Shown here in pieces: positions 14,598 to 15,301 of a DNA stretch of 15,301 nucleotides. The DNA lies in contig JBJOGJ010000074.1 of the NCBI GenBank assembly GCA_046048295.1, forward strand, positions 1 through 15,301, given 5' to 3'. The translations under genes were made by a program, and so were the position numbers. A model generated the notes under the pieces. It saw only the letters and a list, made by a program, of their open reading frames with translations, was not told the DNA's origin and made no database searches. Position 1 is the stretch's first letter. Every line of letters begins with the position of its first letter. The stretch is from CBDCWA01 sp046048295 (GTDB lineage Bacteria; Pseudomonadota; Alphaproteobacteria; Rhizobiales; Hyphomicrobiaceae).

Positions 14598-15059
14598 CGA
14601 ACGAGTTACCCAGTTATCGCGCCCCACGGAGGCAGGCGCATCGCTCATCCAGTCAGGGGAGGAGGGCCAGAAACCACAAAATTGGGTTCGTTTCGCAGAA
14701 TCGAGACAGCAGTTGTATAACCAACATTTATGAGCCGTAATCCTGTAAGCATGGGTCACACTGCAATGCCAGCCGCAACCAACACTATCTGAAGTGGGCA
14801 ATCTGCTACCCTTGCGTTTTCCCTGTTCATCTGGGCTTCTGGTGCACAAAGCGAGGCACATGCCCTTCACTCGCCCTCCAGTCGAGTACGCGTCGCTTTC
14901 ACCTTTGCAACAGCGGCCTACAACCTGATCCGACGACAAGACGGCTCGCCACGGCATGACGTTAAGTCCATTTGTCGGTCATCATTCGAGCGCAGACATC
15001 GCCCAAACCACCAGAACGCGGTTCAAACTGCAGTCGAAATACCGAATCCAAGAGCGCTT
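14598..15059. other. gene-poor stretch, nothing recognised
   Basis: About 460 bp between the small exported protein and the partial marR gene. The open frames crossing it have atypical composition and no good SD, and I see no tRNA, repeat or convincing terminator. One TATAAC at 14716-14721, with TTCGCA 18 bp upstream (14692-14697), looks promoter-like on the plus strand but leads to no gene. The stretch may be decayed sequence. Confidence 0.4.
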
Positions 15060-15301
15060 CTAACCGCTGTTGCTCTCAACAAGCCTCGCCATTGCCGCCA
15101 GCAACTCCTTTTGCTTCGCGGCAGGCAGCGCAGAGAGCAGGTCAGCCTCGACGGAATGAAGTTGCTGTGCTCCGGTCGCCGCCGCTCTTGCACCTTTCGG
15201 TGTTAAAGCGACCACATAAGCTCGAGCATCCGCCTTGGAGCGTTTCCGCTTTACGAGACCCTGAGCAGCTAGCCGGCGAATAAGCTCTGCCATTGTGGAC
15301 C
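15060..15301 (-). CDS. MarR-family regulator, 3' part (cut by window end)
   Basis: C-terminal 79 or so codons of a second MarR-type regulator whose start lies beyond the window. The visible part begins in the recognition helix (STMAELIRRLAAQGLVKRKRSK), continues through the wing (ADARAYVVALTPKG, with A in place of the common second R) and ends in the C-terminal dimerisation helix (LLSALPAAKQKELLAAMARLVESN). It is not closely similar to the lig-linked MarR. Its target is unknown; the neighbouring genes to the right are not visible. Confidence 0.8.
   Translation of the reverse strand, partial: STMAELIRRLAAQGLVKRKRSKADARAYVVALTPKGARAAATGAQQLHSVEADLLSALPAAKQKELLAAMARLVESNSG

Noticed and set aside
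13998..14957. 319-codon minus-strand open frame ending at the marR start
   Set aside because: It lies antisense to the better-supported exported-protein gene, its product is unusually rich in Cys, Trp and Ser with no domain, and no SD precedes it.
13490..15135. Shared GGCAGGCAGCGCA string in the two marR genes, as a possible repeat
   Set aside because: Both copies fall in coding sequence encoding similar ALPA residues; coincidence of codon use explains it.

Overview
The window reads as chromosomal DNA of a GC-rich Gram-negative bacterium, most likely a proteobacterium. The reasons are the extradiol protocatechuate 4,5-cleavage (lig) genes, the G/C-rich third codon positions, the frequent 4-11 bp gene overlaps and good Shine-Dalgarno sites. 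An alphaproteobacterium is my guess, at low confidence. I see no rRNA, tRNA, insertion sequence, prophage or CRISPR array.

Layout. (1) 19-3408, plus strand: a dTDP-glucose 4,6-dehydratase (rfbB), a NodU/CmcH-type O-carbamoyltransferase and a four-helix DUF4267-like membrane protein. This looks like the edge of a cell-surface sugar or secondary-metabolite locus. (2) 3441-5326, minus strand: two tandem fumarylacetoacetate-hydrolase (FAH) family enzymes with a perfect 10-bp stem-loop between them. They are divergent from an NAD(P)H-dependent FMN reductase (5622-6221). (3) 6234-7886, minus strand: a membrane-tethered FMN/[3Fe-4S] glutamate-synthase-like protein with no glutaminase domain. It is divergent from an overlapping pair made of a short-chain dehydrogenase and a stand-alone class I glutamine amidotransferase (8106-9678). 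(4) 9679-10252: a mostly non-coding stretch with a 14-bp palindrome, a long hairpin, a small ORF with a strong SD, and the terminator of the next operon. (5) 14001-10253, minus strand: marR-ligI-ligA-ligB-ligC, a compact operon for protocatechuate 4,5-cleavage. It has a recognisable promoter, a candidate MarR operator over the promoter start region, and a textbook intrinsic terminator. (6) 14181-14597: a small exported Cys-containing protein of unknown function, then about 460 bp without a gene, then the 3' end of a second MarR-family regulator cut by the window edge.

How they work together. LigAB opens protocatechuate to 4-carboxy-2-hydroxymuconate-6-semialdehyde (CHMS). LigC oxidises this (via its hemiacetal) to 2-pyrone-4,6-dicarboxylate (PDC), and LigI hydrolyses PDC to 4-oxalomesaconate (OMA). 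The later steps (LigU/LigJ/LigK) are not in the window and must lie elsewhere if the route is complete. The key metal and catalytic residues of LigB and LigI are intact. I did not find a clearly new defence or mobile system. The most unusual points are the MarR-headed lig operon, the glutaminase-less glutamate synthase beside an orphan amidotransferase, and several strong unexplained palindromes and hairpins.
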